DNA of 64,000 bases, taken from positions 310,001-374,000 of the forward strand of contig NZ_JAGDYL010000001.1 in assembly GCF_017565705.1 (NCBI RefSeq). The letters are read 5' to 3'. Below are positions 25,638-37,702 of this stretch, in pieces (the stretch's first letter is position 1; each line of letters opens with the position of its first letter). The notes beneath the pieces were generated by a model that saw only the letters and a list, made by a program, of their open reading frames with translations, did not search any database and was not told the DNA's origin. This DNA is from Leucobacter ruminantium (GTDB taxonomy: Bacteria > Actinomycetota > Actinomycetes > Actinomycetales > Microbacteriaceae). The position numbers were made by a program, and so were the translations under genes.

Positions 25638-26388
25638 GGTCGGCGCCCTCGCGTGCGCCCGAACCGGATCCCTCGCCCGAACCGACCCCGGATCCCGCAT
25701 CAGCACCCGCCAGGGATCCCTCGCCCTCGCCCGTGTCGATGCGGTAGCCGACGCCGGGCACGGTCGCGATCACCCACGGCTCGCCGAGACGCTTGCGCAG
25801 CGCCGAGACCGTGATGCGCACGGCGTTGGTGAACGGGTCGGCGTTCTCGTCCCACGCCTTCTCGAGCAGTTCCTCGGCGCTGATCACCCCGCCGTCTGCG
25901 GCGACGAGCACCTCGAGCACCGCGAACTGCTTGCGGGTGAGCGCGACATAACGGCCGTCGCGATAGACCTCGCGGCGGAAGGGATCCACGCGCAGGCCCG
26001 CGATCTCGCGAACCGGCGGGCGACTGCGAGCGCGCCTGCGGTCGAGCGCCCGGAGCCGCAGCACGAGCTCCCGCAGCTCGAACGGCTTGGTGAGGTAGTC
26101 GTCGGCGCCGAGCTCGAAGCCCGAGGCCTTGTCGTCGAGCCGATCCGCCGCAGTCAGCATCAGGATCGGCATGCCGCTCCCCGAGGCGACGATGCTCTTC
26201 GCGATCTCATCGCCGGAGGGACCGGGAACGTCGCGATCGAGCACGGCGATGTCGTAGTCGTTGACGCTGAGCAGTTCGAGAGCCGTATCCCCGTCGCCGG
26301 CGATATCCGCGGCGATCGCCTCGAGCCTCAGGCCGTCGCGGATCGCCTCCGCCAGATAGGGTTCGTCCTCGACGATCAGCACGCGCAT
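25630..26388 (-). CDS. OmpR-family response regulator
   Basis: This 252-residue regulator has a receiver domain at 1-118 (acidic pocket VEDEP, phospho-acceptor Asp51 in VLDRDVPG, LTKPFELRELV with the conserved Lys). A winged-helix DNA-binding domain covers about 127-222 (ALTRKQFAVLEVLVAADG, RITVSALRKRL, VPGVGYRI). The last 30 residues are a Gly/Ser/Glu-rich tail. An alternative ATG lies 9 bp upstream. It is divergent from the VanY-like gene with an 87-bp gap, so that gene is a natural target (inference). Confidence 0.93.
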   Translation of the reverse strand: MRVLIVEDEPYLAEAIRDGLRLEAIAADIAGDGDTALELLSVNDYDIAVLDRDVPGPSGDEIAKSIVASGSGMPILMLTAADRLDDKASGFELGADDYLTKPFELRELVLRLRALDRRRARSRPPVREIAGLRVDPFRREVYRDGRYVALTRKQFAVLEVLVAADGGVISAEELLEKAWDENADPFTNAVRITVSALRKRLGEPWVIATVPGVGYRIDTGEGEGSLAGADAGSGVGSGEGSGSGAREGADRG

Positions 26389-26475
26389 GCGATCCATGCT
26401 ACGGAGCGCGGCATATGGTGCGCGTATCGAGAATCGCATACGGCGCCGCAACCGGGCCCGCGCTTCACTGGACCC

Positions 26476-27153
26476 ATGACCGACATGATCCCCGTTCCTC
26501 CCCGGGCGACGACGGCCCTCATCGTCGCGGCGATCGGCCTGGCCGGAGCCGTCGCGCTCGCGGCGTTCGCCGTGCTCGCCGCCGCGGATCCCTCGCCCGC
26601 GACCGCGGCCCCCGAGGGCGCCCGGCACGACGCGGCGCGCACCGCGGAGACGGGGGCACCGGCCGCACCGGCCGCTGCAGCCGCTCCGGACGCGAGCACC
26701 GAGCCCGGACCCGCCGACGGCACGCTGCCCGACGGCTCGACGGTCGACACCGAACTGCCGGGCATCACGGGGCTGCGGCCCGAGCTGCTCGCGGCGCTGC
26801 GGGCGGCCTCGGCCGATGCGTCGGCGGAGGGCGTCGCGCTCGGGGTGACGAGCGGTTGGCGCTCCACGGCCTACCAGGAGCGGCTGCTGCAGGACGCGAT
26901 CGGACAGTACGGCTCGGCCGAGGAGGCCGCCCGCTGGGTCGCGGAGCCGAGCGCATCGGCGCACGTCTCCGGCGACGCCGTCGACATCGGCCCGGCAGAG
27001 GCCGCCGCCTGGCTCTCCGAGCGCGGGGCCTCATACGGCCTGTGCCAGATCTACGCGAACGAGGCCTGGCACTTCGAGCTGCGGCCCGGGGCCGAGACCT
27101 CCGGTTGCCCCGGCATGTACGCCGACGCCTCGCAGGATCCGGGGATGCGCTGA
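26476..27153 (+). CDS. M15 (VanY-type) D-alanyl-D-alanine carboxypeptidase
   Basis: This 225-residue exported enzyme has an N-terminal signal/anchor helix (about 12-38), a Pro/Ala-rich spacer to about 90, and a zinc carboxypeptidase domain at 95-210. The VanY motifs are complete: SGWRS (126-130), SAHVSGDAVD with ligands His163 and Asp170, and NEAWHFE with Glu196 and His199. Two cysteines may form a disulfide outside the cell. It trims the terminal D-Ala from peptidoglycan peptides. It is divergent from the two-component system, recalling vanRS-vanY, but no VanHAX genes are present. Confidence 0.92.
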   Translation: MTDMIPVPPRATTALIVAAIGLAGAVALAAFAVLAAADPSPATAAPEGARHDAARTAETGAPAAPAAAAAPDASTEPGPADGTLPDGSTVDTELPGITGLRPELLAALRAASADASAEGVALGVTSGWRSTAYQERLLQDAIGQYGSAEEAARWVAEPSASAHVSGDAVDIGPAEAAAWLSERGASYGLCQIYANEAWHFELRPGAETSGCPGMYADASQDPGMR

Positions 27154-27230
27154 ACCGTCCTCCGTGCTGACGGCGAGGGATGCGGGTTCGGGCGCGACTC
27201 GGGGGCGGGCCGCGCTCCTAGGATGAACTG

Positions 27231-29900
27231 GTGACCTCGCACCGCTTCGACCTAGACGCGATCGGCGCCGGCCTGCCGGTTGCGGCTACCCGTGCCGAGC
27301 TCGAGCGCGCGGCGACGACCGGCGCCGCGGTCGTCACCGCCCCGCCGGGCACGGGCAAGACGACGTTCGTGCCGCCGCTCGTCGCGAACCTCGTCGCGGC
27401 ACGGGGCGGCGGCACGACGCTGCTCACCCAGCCGCGTCGCGTCGCGGTGCGCGCAGCGGCCTCGCGCATCGCGAGCCTCGACGGCGGTGCGGTGGGCGAC
27501 ATCGTCGGCTTCACGGTGCGCGGAGAGCGGAAGGTCGGGCCGGGCACCCGCATCGAGGCGCTCACCCCCGGCGTGCTGCTGCGCCGGCTCATCGCCGATC
27601 CCGGCCTCGACGGCGTCGGCGCAGTGATCCTCGACGAGGTGCACGAGCGCTCTGTCGAGGGCGATCTGCTGCTCGGCATGGTCGCCGAGGTGCGTGCGCT
27701 GCGCGACGACCTGCTGGTGGTCGCGATGTCTGCGACGCTCGATGCCGAGCGCATCGCCGAGATCCTGGGCGAGGGATCCTCCCCTGCCCCCGTGGTCGAC
27801 GTCCCGTCGCCGCTGCACCCGCTGCGGGTCGACTACCGCCCGTTCGACGGGGCGCGGCTCACGGAGCGCGGGGTCTCGCGCGACTACCTCGCCCACCTCG
27901 CGGCGACCGCCGCGAAGGAGCAGGCCGCGGCGGCGGCGCACGACCCGGACGCCTGCGACGCGCTCGTCTTCGTGCCGGGCGCCCGCGAAGTCGATGAGGT
28001 GGTCCGACTGCTCCGAACCGAGACGGCGCGGGAGGCCGCCTGCACCGACGGCGAGCACCGACGCGTCGAAGTGCCTATCCTGAGCGAGCGTCAGCGAGTC
28101 GAAGTGCTCCCCCTCCACGGACGCATCCCGGCCCGCGAGCAGGACCGTGCGGTGCGGGGCCGCGCGCCCGGTGATCCGCCGCGCATCGTCGTGAGCACGT
28201 CGCTCGCGGAGAGCTCGCTCACGGTGCCCGGCGTGCGGCTGGTGATCGACTCGGGCCTCGCGCGCGAGGTGCGGCGCGACCGCGCGCGCGACATGACGGG
28301 GCTCGTCACCGTGAGCGCATCGCGGGCGAGCGCGGAGCAGCGCGCCGGCCGTGCGGCCCGACAGGGGCCGGGCCGCGCGGTGCGCGTCTACTCCGAGACC
28401 GACTTCGCGCGCATGCCCGCCGCGGCCGCCCCGGAGATCGCCTCGGCCGACCTGGTCGACACAGCGCTGCTGCTCGCCGCGTGGGGCACGCCGGGCGGCG
28501 AGGGGCTCGCGTTGCCGACCCCTCCCCCGCCGCAGGCGATGGCGCGGGCGCAGGCCGTGCTGCACACGCTCGGGCTCACCGACGCCGCGGGGCGCGTCAC
28601 CTCCGACGGAGCCGAGGTCGCGCGCATGCCGGTCGGTGTGCGCGAGGCCCGCGCGCTGCTCGAGGGCGTCAGGGAGCTGAGGGATCCGACCAGCGTCTCC
28701 GAGGTCGTCGCCGCCGTGTCGGACGACCACCGCGAACCGGGCGCCGACCTCCCGCGCTTGCTGCGTGAGCTGCGCTCGGGGCGCGCACCGGGTGCCGAGC
28801 GGTGGCGGAGAGAAGCGCGACGGCTCGCCCGCCTGGTGCCGCCCCCGACCGCATCGGACCCCGAGGCGGAGGGCCCGGGTCTCGCCGACGCGTCGGGCGC
28901 GGTGCTCGCGCTCGCCAGGCCCGAGTGGATCGCCAGACGAACGGGCGAGGGATCGCGCAGCTACCTCTTCGCGAGCGGCACCCGTGCCGCCCTGCCGGAG
29001 CGCAGCGGCCTGATCGGCGTCGAGTGGTTGTCGGTGCGCGAGGTGCAGCGCGCCGACGGTCGCGCAGCCGACGGCACCGGCGCCGTCATCCGGCTCGCCG
29101 CGCCACTGCCGGAGGAGGATGCGCTGCGCTTCGGCGACGCCCTGACGACGCACGAGCGCGTCGCGCGCATCGTGGATGGCCGCGTGCGGGTGCGCGAGGA
29201 ACGCCGACTGGGCGCGATCCCTCTCGCTTCCGCCCCCGCGTCTCCCACCCGCGACGACACCGGCCCCGCACTCGCGGCCCACCTGCGCGAGACCGGCCTC
29301 GCCGCGCTCGACTGGCGCGAGGAGGCGATCCGGCTGCGCGCCCGACTCGCTCTGCTGAGGCGCGAGCTCGGCGATCCCTGGCCCGCCGTCGACGACGACG
29401 CGCTGCTCGACGGGCTCGAGCGCTGGCTCGGCCCCGACCTCGACCGGATGCGCCCCGACGCCTCCCTCGGAGGCATCGACGTCGCCGCGGCCCTCGCCAG
29501 GCTGCTCCCCTGGCCCGAGGCCACCCGCCTCCTCGAGCTCGCGCCCGAGCGGCTCGCCGTGCCCTCCGGCTCGCACATCCGCATCGACTATCCGCGCCCG
29601 GGCGACGACGACGCGCTGCCCGTAGTGGCCGTCAAACTCCAGGAGGCGTTCGGCCTCGCCGACACGCCGCGGCTCGTCGACGGTCGCGTGCCGGTGCTCT
29701 TCCACCTGCTCTCACCGGCCCGCAGACCTCTCGCCGTCACCGCCGACCTGTCCTCGTTCTGGAACGGCCCCTACCGCGAGGTGCGCAAGGAGATGCGCGG
29801 GCGCTACCCGAAGCACCCCTGGCCCGAGAACCCCTGGACCGCGCAGGCGACCGCGCGCACGACGCGGGCCTCCCGAGCGGCCGGAACCGAATCGAAATAG
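27231..29900 (+). CDS. hrpB: ATP-dependent helicase HrpB (DEAH box)
   Basis: This 889-residue DExH helicase of the HrpB family starts at GTG. Motif I is APPGTGKTT at 37-45, motif II DEVHERS at about 137, motif III MSATLD, motif VI QRAGRAARQGPG. HA2/OB-like domains are followed by the HrpB C-terminal domain ending GPYREVRKEMRGRYPKHPWP. The target RNA/DNA is not established for HrpB. Odd feature: nucleotides 28065-28097 look like an 11-codon in-frame insertion derived from a dispersed repeat, just before VEVLPLHGR. No frame disruption results. Confidence 0.95.
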   Translation: MTSHRFDLDAIGAGLPVAATRAELERAATTGAAVVTAPPGTGKTTFVPPLVANLVAARGGGTTLLTQPRRVAVRAAASRIASLDGGAVGDIVGFTVRGERKVGPGTRIEALTPGVLLRRLIADPGLDGVGAVILDEVHERSVEGDLLLGMVAEVRALRDDLLVVAMSATLDAERIAEILGEGSSPAPVVDVPSPLHPLRVDYRPFDGARLTERGVSRDYLAHLAATAAKEQAAAAAHDPDACDALVFVPGAREVDEVVRLLRTETAREAACTDGEHRRVEVPILSERQRVEVLPLHGRIPAREQDRAVRGRAPGDPPRIVVSTSLAESSLTVPGVRLVIDSGLAREVRRDRARDMTGLVTVSASRASAEQRAGRAARQGPGRAVRVYSETDFARMPAAAAPEIASADLVDTALLLAAWGTPGGEGLALPTPPPPQAMARAQAVLHTLGLTDAAGRVTSDGAEVARMPVGVREARALLEGVRELRDPTSVSEVVAAVSDDHREPGADLPRLLRELRSGRAPGAERWRREARRLARLVPPPTASDPEAEGPGLADASGAVLALARPEWIARRTGEGSRSYLFASGTRAALPERSGLIGVEWLSVREVQRADGRAADGTGAVIRLAAPLPEEDALRFGDALTTHERVARIVDGRVRVREERRLGAIPLASAPASPTRDDTGPALAAHLRETGLAALDWREEAIRLRARLALLRRELGDPWPAVDDDALLDGLERWLGPDLDRMRPDASLGGIDVAAALARLLPWPEATRLLELAPERLAVPSGSHIRIDYPRPGDDDALPVVAVKLQEAFGLADTPRLVDGRVPVLFHLLSPARRPLAVTADLSSFWNGPYREVRKEMRGRYPKHPWPENPWTAQATARTTRASRAAGTESK
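28065..28107 (+). repeat. 33-bp in-frame repeat fragment inside hrpB
   Basis: GTCGAAGTGC occurs at 28065-28074 and again at 28098-28107. Between the copies lies CTATCCTGAGCGAGCGTCAGCGA, which resembles the CTGAGCGAGC...GCGAGTCGAA core of the dispersed repeat seen elsewhere. The unit length is 33 bp, so the reading frame is kept; it encodes VEVPILSERQR before a second VEV. Confidence 0.7.
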
Positions 29901-29921
29901 AGAGTCGATAAGCTGCGGCGT

Positions 29922-30353
29922 ATGGGAAACGCACGCCAGAACGACTCGATCAACTTCTACACCCGCAAGTGGGTCAAGCCCGAGGATCTGAACGCGAACG
30001 GCACCCTCTTCGGCGGCAGCCTGCTCCGATGGATCGACGAGGAGGCCGCGATCTACGCGATCATCCAGCTCGGCAACCATCGCGTCGTCACCAAGTTCAT
30101 CTCGGAGATCAACTTCGAGGCGTCGGCCAGGCAGGGCGACCTGCTCGAGATGGGCCTCGTCGCCACGCACTTCGGCACCACGTCGATCACGATGCGCGCG
30201 CAGGTGCGCAACATGATCACGCGCAAGACGATCCTCAGCATCGAACGCCTCGTCTTCGTGAACATCGGTGAGGACGGCGAACCCGCTCCCCACGGCTACT
30301 CCACCATCACCTTCGACAGGGATCGCATGCCCACAACGCAGCCCGCCGGTTGA
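29922..30353 (+). CDS. Acyl-CoA thioesterase (YciA-like hotdog fold)
   Basis: This 143-residue single hotdog-domain enzyme hydrolyses acyl-CoA thioesters. The family segment NANGTLFGGSLLRWIDEEAAI (about 26-46) contains the catalytic Asn/Asp region, followed by HRVVTKFISEINFEASARQGDLLEM, typical of YciA/BACH thioesterases. It starts 21 bp after hrpB and may be co-transcribed. The stop codon TGA lies within a copy of a dispersed repeat (GGTTGAGCGAGG), so the C-terminal few residues (THNAAG-like PTTQPAG) may have been reshaped by it. Confidence 0.9.
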   Translation: MGNARQNDSINFYTRKWVKPEDLNANGTLFGGSLLRWIDEEAAIYAIIQLGNHRVVTKFISEINFEASARQGDLLEMGLVATHFGTTSITMRAQVRNMITRKTILSIERLVFVNIGEDGEPAPHGYSTITFDRDRMPTTQPAG

Positions 30354-30500
30354 GCGAGGAGCCCGCGACGAGTCCCGCTGGTTGAGCGAGGAGCTTGCGA
30401 CGAGTCGAAACCGTCGGCTCGGCACGCTCGGCCCGGGTTTCGACTCGCTCCGCTCGCCGGGCCAGCGGGCCCTCGCTCCGCTCGCGGGGCCAGCGGATAC
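30347..30500. repeat. Cluster of dispersed GGTTGAGCGAGG...CGAGTCGAAAC repeats
   Basis: Two direct copies of GGTTGAGCGAGGAGC(TT/CC)GCGACGAGTC (from 30349 and 30381) are followed by an inverted relative, GGGTTTCGACTCGCTCCGCTCGC, and then CCTCGCTCCGCTCGCGGGGCC. Together they can form a long branched hairpin. The first copy supplies the stop codon of the thioesterase gene. With the ilvC terminator this accounts for all of 30354-30577, which holds no gene. Confidence 0.85.
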
Positions 30501-30505
30501 GCGAA

Positions 30506-30535
30506 GGAGGGACCCGGGCGGACCCGGATCCCTCC
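30506..30535 (-). terminator. Hairpin downstream of ilvC
   Basis: GGAGGGACCCGG / CCGGATCCCTCC pair with one mismatch around a short loop, 42 bp past the ilvC stop codon on the minus strand. It contains the GATCCCTC word. It is likely the operon terminator. Confidence 0.65.
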
Positions 30536-30577
30536 TCGCTCAGCCGATCGGCGAACGCCGACCGACAGTCGCCGATA

Positions 30578-32192
<1,615 letters not shown>

Positions 32193-32194
32193 GC

Positions 32195-33988
32195 TTACTC
32201 TCCCTCCCACTCGGGGCTGTGATCGAGTGCGTACTGAATATCGCTGTTGGACGTGCCCTGGCGCACCATCGGCCACACCATGGCGTCGGCGCTCACGACG
32301 AAGTCGATGACCACGGGGCGGTCGTTGGTCTCGAGCGCGAGCTTGATCGCGTCGTCGACCTGGTCCTCCCGCTCGACGCGGATCGCGAGGCAGCCGTAGG
32401 CGTCACCGAGCTTCACGAAGTCGGGCACGCGCTGCGAGCCGTGGCCCGTGTTGAGCTCGGTGTTCGAGTAGCGGCCCTCGTAGATGAGGGTCTGCCACTG
32501 GCGCACCATGCCGAGCGACGAGTTGTTGATGACCGCGACCTTGATGGGGATGTTGTTCACCACGCAGGTGGCGAGCTCCTGGTTCGTCATCTGGAAGCAG
32601 CCGTCGCCGTCGATCGCCCACACGACACGGTCGGGCTGGGCGACCTTCGCGCCCATGGCGGCGGGAACCGAGTAGCCCATCGTGCCCGCGCCGCCGGAGT
32701 TGAGCCAGGCGTTCGGGCGCTCGTAGTTGATGAACTGGGCGGCCCACATCTGGTGCTGGCCGACACCGGCGGCGTACACGGCCTCGGGCCCGCTGAGCTC
32801 GCCGATGCGCTGGATCACGTGCTGCGGGGAGAGCAGGCCGTCGCTCGTCGGCTGGTAGCCGAGCGGGTACTTGCGCTGCAACTCGCGGAGGCGGGCCCAC
32901 CAGTCGCCGAGGTCGGCGAACTCTCGACTGAGCTTCGCCGTCGAGACGGCGGCGATCAGGTCTGCGATCACCTCGGCCGCGTCGCCTACGATGGGCACGT
33001 CGGCCGAGCGGATCTTGCCGATCTCGGCGGGGTCGATGTCGGCGTGAATCACCTTGGCGTCGGGCGCGAAGAGTGCGGCCTTGCCGGTCACGCGGTCGTC
33101 GAAGCGGGCACCGAGGGTGATGAGCAGGTCGGACTCCTGCAGCGCGAGCACCGCGGGCACGGTGCCGTGCATACCGGGCATGCCGAGGTGCTGCGGGTGC
33201 GAGTCGGGGAACACGCCGCGCGCCATGAGGGTCGTCACGACCGGGGCGCCCACGAGCTCGGCGAGCTGCAGCAGTTCCTCGGAGGCGCCGGCGCGGCCGA
33301 CTCCGCCGCCGACGTAGAACACCGGCCGCTCGGATTCGGCGATCAGCTCGGCCGCGGCCTGGATCTGCTTGCTGTTCGCCTTGGTGATGGGACGGTAGCC
33401 CGCGAGCTCGACGCGGGGATCCCACACGAAGTCGACGAGGCCCTCCTGCGCGTCCTTCGTGATGTCGACGAGCACCGGACCGGGACGGCCGGTCGATGCG
33501 AGGTGGTAGGCCGCAGCGATGGCGCCGGGCACGTCCTCGGGGCGCTTCACGAGGAAGGAGTGCTTGGTGATCGGCATGGTGACGCCGACGATGTCGGCCT
33601 CCTGGAACGCGTCGCTGCCCATCAGGTGCGAGAACACCTGGCCGGTGATCGCGAGCAGCGGCACCGAATCCATGTAGGCGTCGGCGATCGCGGTGACGAG
33701 GTTCGTCGCGCCGGGGCCCGAGGTGGCGATGCAGACGCCGACCTTGCCGCTCGCGGCGGCGTAGCCCTCTGCGGCGTGGCCGCCGCCCTGCTCGTGCCTG
33801 ACGAGGATGTGACGCAGATGCTCGTCGCCCATGAGGGTGTCGTAGAGCGGCAGCACCGCTCCGCCCGGCAGACCGAACACGTCGGTGACGCCGAGCGCCT
33901 CGAGGCTGCGGACGACGGCCTGGGCACCCGTCATGCGCTCGCCTTGCGGGGCGTTCTTCGGGGGAATTGCACTCGATTCCGAGGTCAT
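32195..33988 (-). CDS. ilvB: Acetolactate synthase large (catalytic) subunit
   Basis: This 597-residue TPP-dependent enzyme joins pyruvate with pyruvate or 2-oxobutyrate. The N-terminal TPP domain has [15 protein letters not shown] and the activating Glu in [15 protein letters not shown]. The central FAD-binding domain covers about 220-370. The C-terminal Mg-TPP motif is [21 protein letters not shown]-like (split here for length). The start [10 protein letters not shown] is chosen because the upstream extension is not conserved. It follows ilvD by 88 bp containing a GC-rich hairpin. Confidence 0.97.
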   Translation of the reverse strand: MTSESSAIPPKNAPQGERMTGAQAVVRSLEALGVTDVFGLPGGAVLPLYDTLMGDEHLRHILVRHEQGGGHAAEGYAAASGKVGVCIATSGPGATNLVTAIADAYMDSVPLLAITGQVFSHLMGSDAFQEADIVGVTMPITKHSFLVKRPEDVPGAIAAAYHLASTGRPGPVLVDITKDAQEGLVDFVWDPRVELAGYRPITKANSKQIQAAAELIAESERPVFYVGGGVGRAGASEELLQLAELVGAPVVTTLMARGVFPDSHPQHLGMPGMHGTVPAVLALQESDLLITLGARFDDRVTGKAALFAPDAKVIHADIDPAEIGKIRSADVPIVGDAAEVIADLIAAVSTAKLSREFADLGDWWARLRELQRKYPLGYQPTSDGLLSPQHVIQRIGELSGPEAVYAAGVGQHQMWAAQFINYERPNAWLNSGGAGTMGYSVPAAMGAKVAQPDRVVWAIDGDGCFQMTNQELATCVVNNIPIKVAVINNSSLGMVRQWQTLIYEGRYSNTELNTGHGSQRVPDFVKLGDAYGCLAIRVEREDQVDDAIKLALETNDRPVVIDFVVSADAMVWPMVRQGTSNSDIQYALDHSPEWEGE

Positions 33989-34034
33989 TGCTTGCTTTCT
34001 ATGGCTCGATGGTGATCGCGGTTCACGCGTGAAT

Positions 34035-34061
34035 GCGCGGGGCAGGGGTCTGTCCCGCGCG
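34035..34061 (-). terminator. Hairpin between ilvD and ilvB (possible attenuator)
   Basis: GCGCGGG and CCCGCGC pair around an 11- to 13-nt loop in the 88-bp ilvD-ilvB gap. Just beside it, TTCACGCGTGAA (34022-34033) is a perfect palindrome. No leader peptide rich in branched-chain codons is visible, so classical attenuation is not supported. It may be partial termination or an mRNA-processing site. Confidence 0.4.
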
Positions 34062-34076
34062 TGTCGGAGGCGGAGG

Positions 34077-35768
<1,692 letters not shown>

Positions 35769-35852
35769 GCGGTCCAGTCTATGCCCTCGCCCGCGCGCAG
35801 CGGCGGATACTAGGCTGGGTCGCACGGCTAGAGCAAGAACGAAGGAGGAAGC

Positions 35853-36068
35853 GTGTCGATCGGCAAGTACGTCACCAACCCCGGAGTGATCGGCTCCGCA
35901 CTCGGCGCCCTGAGCACGGCGCGCCGTACGCAGTCCATGCGCAAGGATTGGCGTCGACTGCTCGTGTGGGGGGTCTGGCTCGCGGGCCTCGCACTCTCCG
36001 TCGCCACGGTCGCGATGCAGGAGCAGGACGACGAGTTCGAGGAGCGGCGCAAGCTCGAGAAGAAATAG
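35853..36068 (+). CDS. Small single-helix membrane protein
   Basis: This 71-residue protein starts at GTG behind a strong GAAGGAGGAA site. It is basic to about residue 35 ([14 protein letters not shown]), has one predicted helix at about 36-54 ([20 protein letters not shown]) and a charged C-terminal tail rich in Glu/Lys ([16 protein letters not shown]). The family is unknown to me, though the ribosome-binding site and helix support a real gene. It is divergent from ilvD and upstream of nhaA. Confidence 0.8.
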   Translation: MSIGKYVTNPGVIGSALGALSTARRTQSMRKDWRRLLVWGVWLAGLALSVATVAMQEQDDEFEERRKLEKK

Positions 36069-36100
36069 AGACGAGGGATCGCGCTACGGCCCCGGAGGCG

Positions 36101-36172
36101 TATACTCGCTAGCGGTGTGTCGGGAAGTCTGGTCGACGAAGCCATCAGCCGCGCCCGTCGAAGGGGACTCCC
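36101..36172 (+). promoter_or_regulatory. Structured leader upstream of nhaA, SD inside stem (candidate riboregulator)
   Basis: A -10-like TATACT lies at 36101-36106. The predicted 60-nt leader can fold so that GGGA (36122-36125) and GTC (36127-36129) pair with GAC (36166-36168) and TCCC (36169-36172), right against the ATG. An inner stem TCGACG (36133-36138) / CGTCGA (36156-36161) is nested inside, leaving the AAGGGG SD (36161-36166) largely occluded. A link to the ion-sensing nhaA-I/nhaA-II RNA classes is possible but unverified. Confidence 0.5.
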
Positions 36173-37435
36173 ATGAACGCCGTCGATCCCTCACCCATGC
36201 ACGAGCCGGGAGCCCCGAGCACCCGCACCCGCACCATCCGCGTGCTGTCCCTCGTCAACAAGCGCGAGAGCGCCCGCGTCGCCCGCCTGCTGCGCGCCGA
36301 GCTCATCGGCGGCGTCATCATCATGGTGGCGGCCCTCATCGGCTTCATCGCCGCGAACTCCCCCGCGTCCGAGTGGTACTTCTCGCTGCGCGACCTGCGC
36401 TTCGGCCCCGAGGCGCTGCACCTGAATCTGTCGGTCGGTCACTGGGCCTCCGACGGCCTCCTCGCCATCTTCTTCTTCATGACGGGACTCGAGCTGAAGC
36501 GCGAGTTCGTCGAGGGCGCGCTCAGCAGGTTCTCGACCGCGGTCGTGCCGGTCGCAGCGGCGTTCGGAGGCGTCGCGGTGCCCGCGCTCATCTACGTCGC
36601 ATTCAACGCCGGCGGGCCGTGGATGCACGGCTGGGCGATCCCCACCGCCACCGATATCGCCTTCGCCGTCACGGTGCTCGGCCTCATCGCGCCAGGGGTG
36701 CCTCCCGCCCTGCGCATGTTCCTGCTCACCCTCGCGGTCGTCGACGATCTCATCGCGATCGCCATCATCGCCGTGTTCTACACGGGCGGCGTCGAACTGC
36801 TGCCCCTGCTGCTGTCGCTGATCCCGATGGCGGCCTACGCCGTCGTCGCGCGCCGTTTCCCGCAGCAGCTCGCGAAGACCGTGTGGGGCCCGTGGCTCGT
36901 GCTGCTGCCGCTCGGCGTCATCGCCTGGGCCCTGTTCCACGCCTCGGGCATCCACGCGACGATCGCCGGCGTGATCCTCGCCTTCCTGGTCCCGGTGCGC
37001 GGCAAGGGCGTCGCCCTCGCGGAAACGCTCGAGCACCGTTTCCGGCCGCTCTCGACCGGCATCGCGGTGCCCGTCTTCGCCTTCTTCGCGGCAGGCGTGG
37101 CGATCGGCGGCGAGTCGAGCTTCCCGCTCAGCCCGATCGCGCTCGGCATCATGTTCGGCCTCGTGCTCGGCAAGCCCATCGGCATCACCCTCACCACCTG
37201 GCTCGTGACGAAGTTCACCCGCGCCGAGCTCGACCCGGCCGTGCGCTGGCGCGAACTGATCGGCGTCGCCGCGCTCGCGGGCGTGGGTTTCACGGTGGCG
37301 CTGCTCGTAGCCGAGCTCAGCTTCGCCGACGAGGCCGACGCCGATACGGCCCGCCTCGCGGTGATGGTCGGATCCCTCGTCGCCGTCGGCGTCGCGGCCG
37401 CCCTGCTGGTGCGGCCTCGCAAGAAGCGGGGCTGA
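36173..37435 (+). CDS. nhaA: Na+/H+ antiporter NhaA
   Basis: This 420-residue inner-membrane antiporter with about 12 helices exchanges sodium for protons in pH and salt homeostasis. Family segments are HWASDGLLAIFFFMTGLELKRE, PTATDIAFAVTVLGL (unwound helix IV region) and the paired aspartates in LAVVDDLIAIAII that bind the ion. The N-terminal 30 residues are cytoplasmic and basic, ending in an amphipathic stretch. The ATG sits directly after a hairpin that contains its SD, so translation is probably controlled by leader folding. Confidence 0.96.
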   Translation: MNAVDPSPMHEPGAPSTRTRTIRVLSLVNKRESARVARLLRAELIGGVIIMVAALIGFIAANSPASEWYFSLRDLRFGPEALHLNLSVGHWASDGLLAIFFFMTGLELKREFVEGALSRFSTAVVPVAAAFGGVAVPALIYVAFNAGGPWMHGWAIPTATDIAFAVTVLGLIAPGVPPALRMFLLTLAVVDDLIAIAIIAVFYTGGVELLPLLLSLIPMAAYAVVARRFPQQLAKTVWGPWLVLLPLGVIAWALFHASGIHATIAGVILAFLVPVRGKGVALAETLEHRFRPLSTGIAVPVFAFFAAGVAIGGESSFPLSPIALGIMFGLVLGKPIGITLTTWLVTKFTRAELDPAVRWRELIGVAALAGVGFTVALLVAELSFADEADADTARLAVMVGSLVAVGVAAALLVRPRKKRG

Positions 37436-37511
37436 GTCGGGGAGGGGCCGGGGCGCTGGCCAGTCGCGGCGGCCGACGGCCCCGCGACTCGCCCGGCGAT
37501 CCCTCGCCGAT

Positions 37512-37541
37512 TTGAACAGCCGCGTCCGATCGTGCTAACTT
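37512..37541 (+). promoter_or_regulatory. Promoter for tRNA-Lys
   Basis: TTGAAC at 37512-37517 and TAACTT at 37536-37541 are separated by 18 bp, 25 bp before the mature tRNA. Both hexamers are close to the housekeeping sigma consensus, in a locally AT-richer stretch. Confidence 0.55.
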
Positions 37542-37566
37542 ATATCCGTTGCTCAGCGAGCAGCAC

Positions 37567-37639
<73 letters not shown>

Positions 37640-37643
37640 CGAT

Positions 37644-37676
37644 AGGCCCGGGATCATCGAGATCTCGGGCCTTTTC
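37644..37676 (+). terminator. Intrinsic terminator of tRNA-Lys
   Basis: AGGCCCGGGATC / GATCTCGGGCCT form a stem around a 5-nt loop, followed by TTTTCT, 5 bp after the tRNA. Confidence 0.85.
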
Positions 37677-37702
37677 TGTTGCAGCCGACGATTGGAGTGC
37701 CG

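Noticed and set aside
23835-27153. A vancomycin-resistance (van) gene cluster
   Set aside because: VanY- and VanZ-like proteins occur, but VanH, VanA/B-type ligase and VanX are absent, so high-level resistance cannot be claimed.
27252-29705. An 817-codon open frame on the minus strand
   Set aside because: It is fully antisense to hrpB, which has all helicase motifs; the translation shows no recognisable domain.
33989-34076. A classical leader-peptide attenuator before ilvB
   Set aside because: The gap between ilvD and ilvB has a hairpin, but I found no short frame rich in Leu/Ile/Val codons and no alternative antiterminator pairing.
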